From: Taeniopygia guttata
Lineage: Eukaryota; Chordata; Aves; Passeriformes; Estrildidae
Direction: 5' to 3'
DNA length: 64,000 nt
NCBI RefSeq assembly: GCF_048771995.1
Contig: NC_133032.1
Coordinates: 22,049,501 to 22,113,500, forward strand
The notes beneath the pieces were generated by a model. It did not search any database. It was given only the letters and a program-made list of their open reading frames with translations, and had not been told where the DNA came from. A program made the position numbers and the translations under genes. Below, piece by piece: positions 61,136 through 64,000 of the stretch. Numbering within the stretch: position 1 is the first letter of the stretch; each line of letters starts with the position of its first letter.

Positions 61136-61794
61136 CTGCGTGGAAAGGATGGGAAATAATAGGATTATTCACCCATCTGACTGCTGAACACTACACAAGA
61201 AAACGAAAGCAGTCAGGGACTCTGGCAAGTGAGAACATATGCCCAGATTTTTGGCATTACATGTTTTTTGTCCCCACAGCAGTATCCTCATAAAGAGATT
61301 TATCATGGGATCTAACAGAAGAGCAGTCCCCACTGAAGTGAGGAGTTGTCAGCCATCCAAAACCCTAAGAACACCAAGAACCCCTGGAAAGGTTACAGTC
61401 ACTGTCAACTCTGATTTCCAGAGGACAACTTCACTGGTTTACCCCAAACACACACATCAGTTGAGGTCACTCACTAGACAAATTAGTATTAGATGAAGTT
61501 TTTCACTTGACTGCCATAGAGGATCTCCGCATCTACTGTAACACACACTGCACTGAGCTGGAGCAGAATGCAACTGCCCATACCACCAGTAACTGTCTCG
61601 GCTACTTGGTGCACAAACTTTGAACTGAATGTCTCACACAACATCCCTCCCAACCTTCGAGGCACTCTTGATTCTCAGCATTACACAGAAACATACTATA
61701 CCAGATTTGCCATGTGCAAAATGATGATGGTTTCAATGAACTCTGCTAGTGTCTGGGCAACTCCACAAAAACTGCATCTAACCTGACTCAAAGA

Positions 61795-61856
61795 AGTTAT
61801 CCAGCTACTCAGTAGTTGCTACTCCAACTATTCAGTAGTTATCCAACTGCTCAGTT
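61795..61856. repeat. Imperfect short tandem repeat, about three units
   Basis: GTTATCCAGCTACTCA, GTTGCTACTCCAACTATTCA and GTTATCCAACTGCTCA follow one another. Confidence 0.75.
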
Positions 61857-63251
61857 CCATCACACGTGGTTTGGTGCTGGTCTGCAAAGGCCAGCCAGCA
61901 AACAACAAAATTACGGTATCAGACAAGAACTTTTCATCCAAGCTGAGAATATAACATTTCCTTCTGTTCATATGCAGCTGAGGGTCAGGCTGGCCAAGTA
62001 GCTGTTACAGCCAGAGTAGTTTGCCAGCTCAGTCTTAAAGTGTATCTGTGGGACAAACACATGGTGAATGAGTACTAAGGTCTGATAAGATTTGTTTTGC
62101 CACCTTCAGTGACAGAACAGCCAGATGTTTAAATAATACTGGCAGCAAAAGAATCTGTCCAAGATTATCACACAGGTACCATAGCAACAACTACTTAAAA
62201 CCTGCCTCATACTCATCTAAGAAAAACAAAATGTCTGTGTTTAGCAAGACCTAAAGTCAACAGTGAACCAATGAAGATCTTGTGATGCTGCTGCTAGTGC
62301 AAGGCCAGACACGTAGCTGGTGTGTGCACTGGGTGCGAGTCACTGAGACACGAACTGTTCACACCTCAGAGCTCACTGCTCTGCAGGCACTGCTGCAGCA
62401 GCTAACCAGGTCTGCATTCACCTGGCTCTGGGTGCAAGAGACATTGGAAATTGTTTAACTAGAAGCTATAAATAATACTTCTGAACAAAACTTGATCTGA
62501 AAAATCCAGGAGAAGAAAAGTAGCCTGAGAAGTACTAGAATTTCTTTCTTTCCAGAAGTCTGGGATGTTGCCTTTCAGGAGAGAGCTTACAGCACCACTG
62601 CACACAGCAAATACTGCAAAATCAGCTGGGTTTTTTTCCCATACCTTATACCTTGGTATTGAACTTATTCTAGAGAGATGAGAAGACTGACAAAACCGTT
62701 GTGCCAGAAAAGTAGCAAAAACAGTTAAGGCACTTTCTCCTATTCTGGCTTTACTTTTGCACAAGTCAGATCATTTTCCCTAAACTGGTGGAAGGGGAAG
62801 AGGAGGACAAGAAGAAAACCATAAAGCATGTAAGATCCTTGCTTTCTACAGGCTTCACAAGTAGAGAAAAAATGAACAAACAAGGCTACCTTCTTCAGAC
62901 AAATAATTTTGTATAATTAATTAATGCAGCTTTAAATTACATTTTATTTCAGTGGGCTGATACATGCAGAAAATGTATTCTGATCAGACCACTGAAAACT
63001 AAACATAAGTTGTTGAAAGGAACAGTTTAAATTCACTCTGTAACAATGTAATTACCTTGAAGTAATCACATACTCTTCAGCCCTTTAACTCCAAGGTTCA
63101 AGCCAAAAAAATTGAGTGATTCCTTCTTTCTCCCCTGGCCTTGCCTCAGCAAAGTACAAAAAAGCTTACTCTAAAGTAAACACACTAAGACTGCAGTTTT
63201 CCTTGAGGAAACTCACAGCAGCAGGGTTCCAGAGGCATTTTGCAGTCCAGA

Positions 63252-63369
63252 CACAGCAAGTGTAAGCTGAACATTTCAAGGCAGCCAGCTTTTACTGCTC
63301 TGTGTTTGCCCACAGCAAGTGTAAGCTGAACATTTCAAGGCAGCCAGCTTTTACTGCTCTGTGTTTGCC
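63252..63369. repeat. Exact 59-bp tandem duplication
   Basis: The unit beginning CACAGCAAGTGTAAGC and ending GTGTTTGCC occupies 63252-63310 and is repeated without a mismatch at 63311-63369. CACAG, the first five bases of a third unit, follows. The identity of the copies implies a recent event or an assembly artefact. Confidence 0.97.
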
Positions 63370-64000
63370 CACAGTACCAACTGCCAAAGGAGTCACTGGC
63401 CTTTGGAGTGCAGTGGCTTCACCTGCTGACATCTTGTGAGAGCCACAGAGACCGCAACACTGGCTTAAGCTTGTTTCAGTTCTGGCAGACTACTGAAAGA
63501 GTGGAGTTGTGAGCTGACATATTTACCAGCATCTCTCCAAACTGGATTTCCAAATTTCAGTAGGATCCTTCAATTCTGTTACTAGTAACAAAACATTTTG
63601 ACACCTGAAAGATAATTGACACCTCAAAATCCCAGTGTCTCTAGTCTGTGCCCAAAAAAAGGCACAATACATCCCAGCACTCTCTGGTGGATCAGAGAGG
63701 ATTATCGTATACAAGAAACAGTTCTGCTGAACAGCAGAGGATGTTTGTGTCCTCAGAACATATTAAAATGTTTAAAATTAAAAAGGAAATAGAAATAATG
63801 TCTATTTCCTTTTCTTTAAAAATAAGAACCTTTCTATAAATGTCCCTGTGAATTTTAAACACAGTAGGTGAAATTTCTTATAATAGATAGACAAAGCAGA
63901 TCCTAAGTCTTCTGATAATAGGATACCAATAATAAATGATTCAGATGAGCCACATGGATGTCAAGACAGGAAAGAATGTACCACATAGTGCTAAAAACAC

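Larger units (their letters stand above)
61136..64000 (-). other. CARF intron, incomplete
   Basis: This is the intron upstream of the first CARF exon in the window. It contains an imperfect threefold short tandem repeat (about 61,795-61,856) and an exact 59-bp tandem duplication (63,252-63,369). I searched for the preceding exon by its conserved peptide (APIWACRLRNCE-like) and did not find it here. Confidence 0.65.

Noticed and set aside
62459..62764. Minus-strand open frame of 101 codons considered as the preceding CARF exon
   Set aside because: It has none of the conserved CARF N-terminal sequence and no suitable donor in phase with the exon at 61135.

Overview
The window is nuclear DNA from a vertebrate, almost certainly a bird. 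The coding content is short exons in spliced genes with GT/AG borders, the intergenic DNA is AT-rich, and one CpG island stands out. The interspersed repeats look avian: a CR1-type 3' tail, a 339-bp class II (ERVK-like) solo LTR with a 6-bp target duplication, and a longer LTR of the type abundant in avian genomes. There are no bacterial-style operons, CRISPR arrays or intact mobile-element proteins. Species cannot be fixed from sequence alone.

Two protein-coding genes are recognisable, both on the minus strand. PLEKHM3 occupies roughly 1-27,550. Its promoter CpG island lies at about 26,955-27,365, with two candidate non-coding first exons ending at 27,156 and 27,552. Coding exons follow at 20,110-20,713, 12,278-13,213 and 495-640. 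Splice phases join without error into 562 residues: an N-terminal region, two PH domains and the start of a cysteine-rich zinc-binding module. The last roughly 200 residues lie before position 1. CARF (calcium-responsive transcription factor, ALS2CR8) occupies roughly 47-64 kb. Nine exons between 61,135 and the stop at 49,648-49,650 join in frame into 514 residues, covering the conserved core domain and the whole C-terminus. The N-terminal exons lie beyond 64,000.

Between the PLEKHM3 promoter and the CARF 3' end (about 27.6-49.6 kb) I see no recognisable protein gene. This interval holds GC-moderate, binding-site-rich DNA at 29.9-31.0 kb, a perfect 23-bp inverted repeat at 38,261-38,316, a degraded repeat at about 40.2-40.6 kb that resembles one at 13.7-14.2 kb, and an ambiguous exon-like pair at 41.4-41.8 kb.

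PLEKHM3 is a cytoplasmic scaffold linked to AKT signalling in muscle differentiation. CARF is a neuronal calcium-regulated transcription factor. I see no functional coupling between them. Their adjacency is notable because in the human map, as I remember it, they lie about 5 Mb apart on 2q33. The order and strands here fit a single inversion. I found no clearly novel biological system. The most unusual local structures are the perfect inverted repeat at 38.26 kb, the exact 59-bp tandem duplication at 63.25 kb and the CARF-PLEKHM3 junction.
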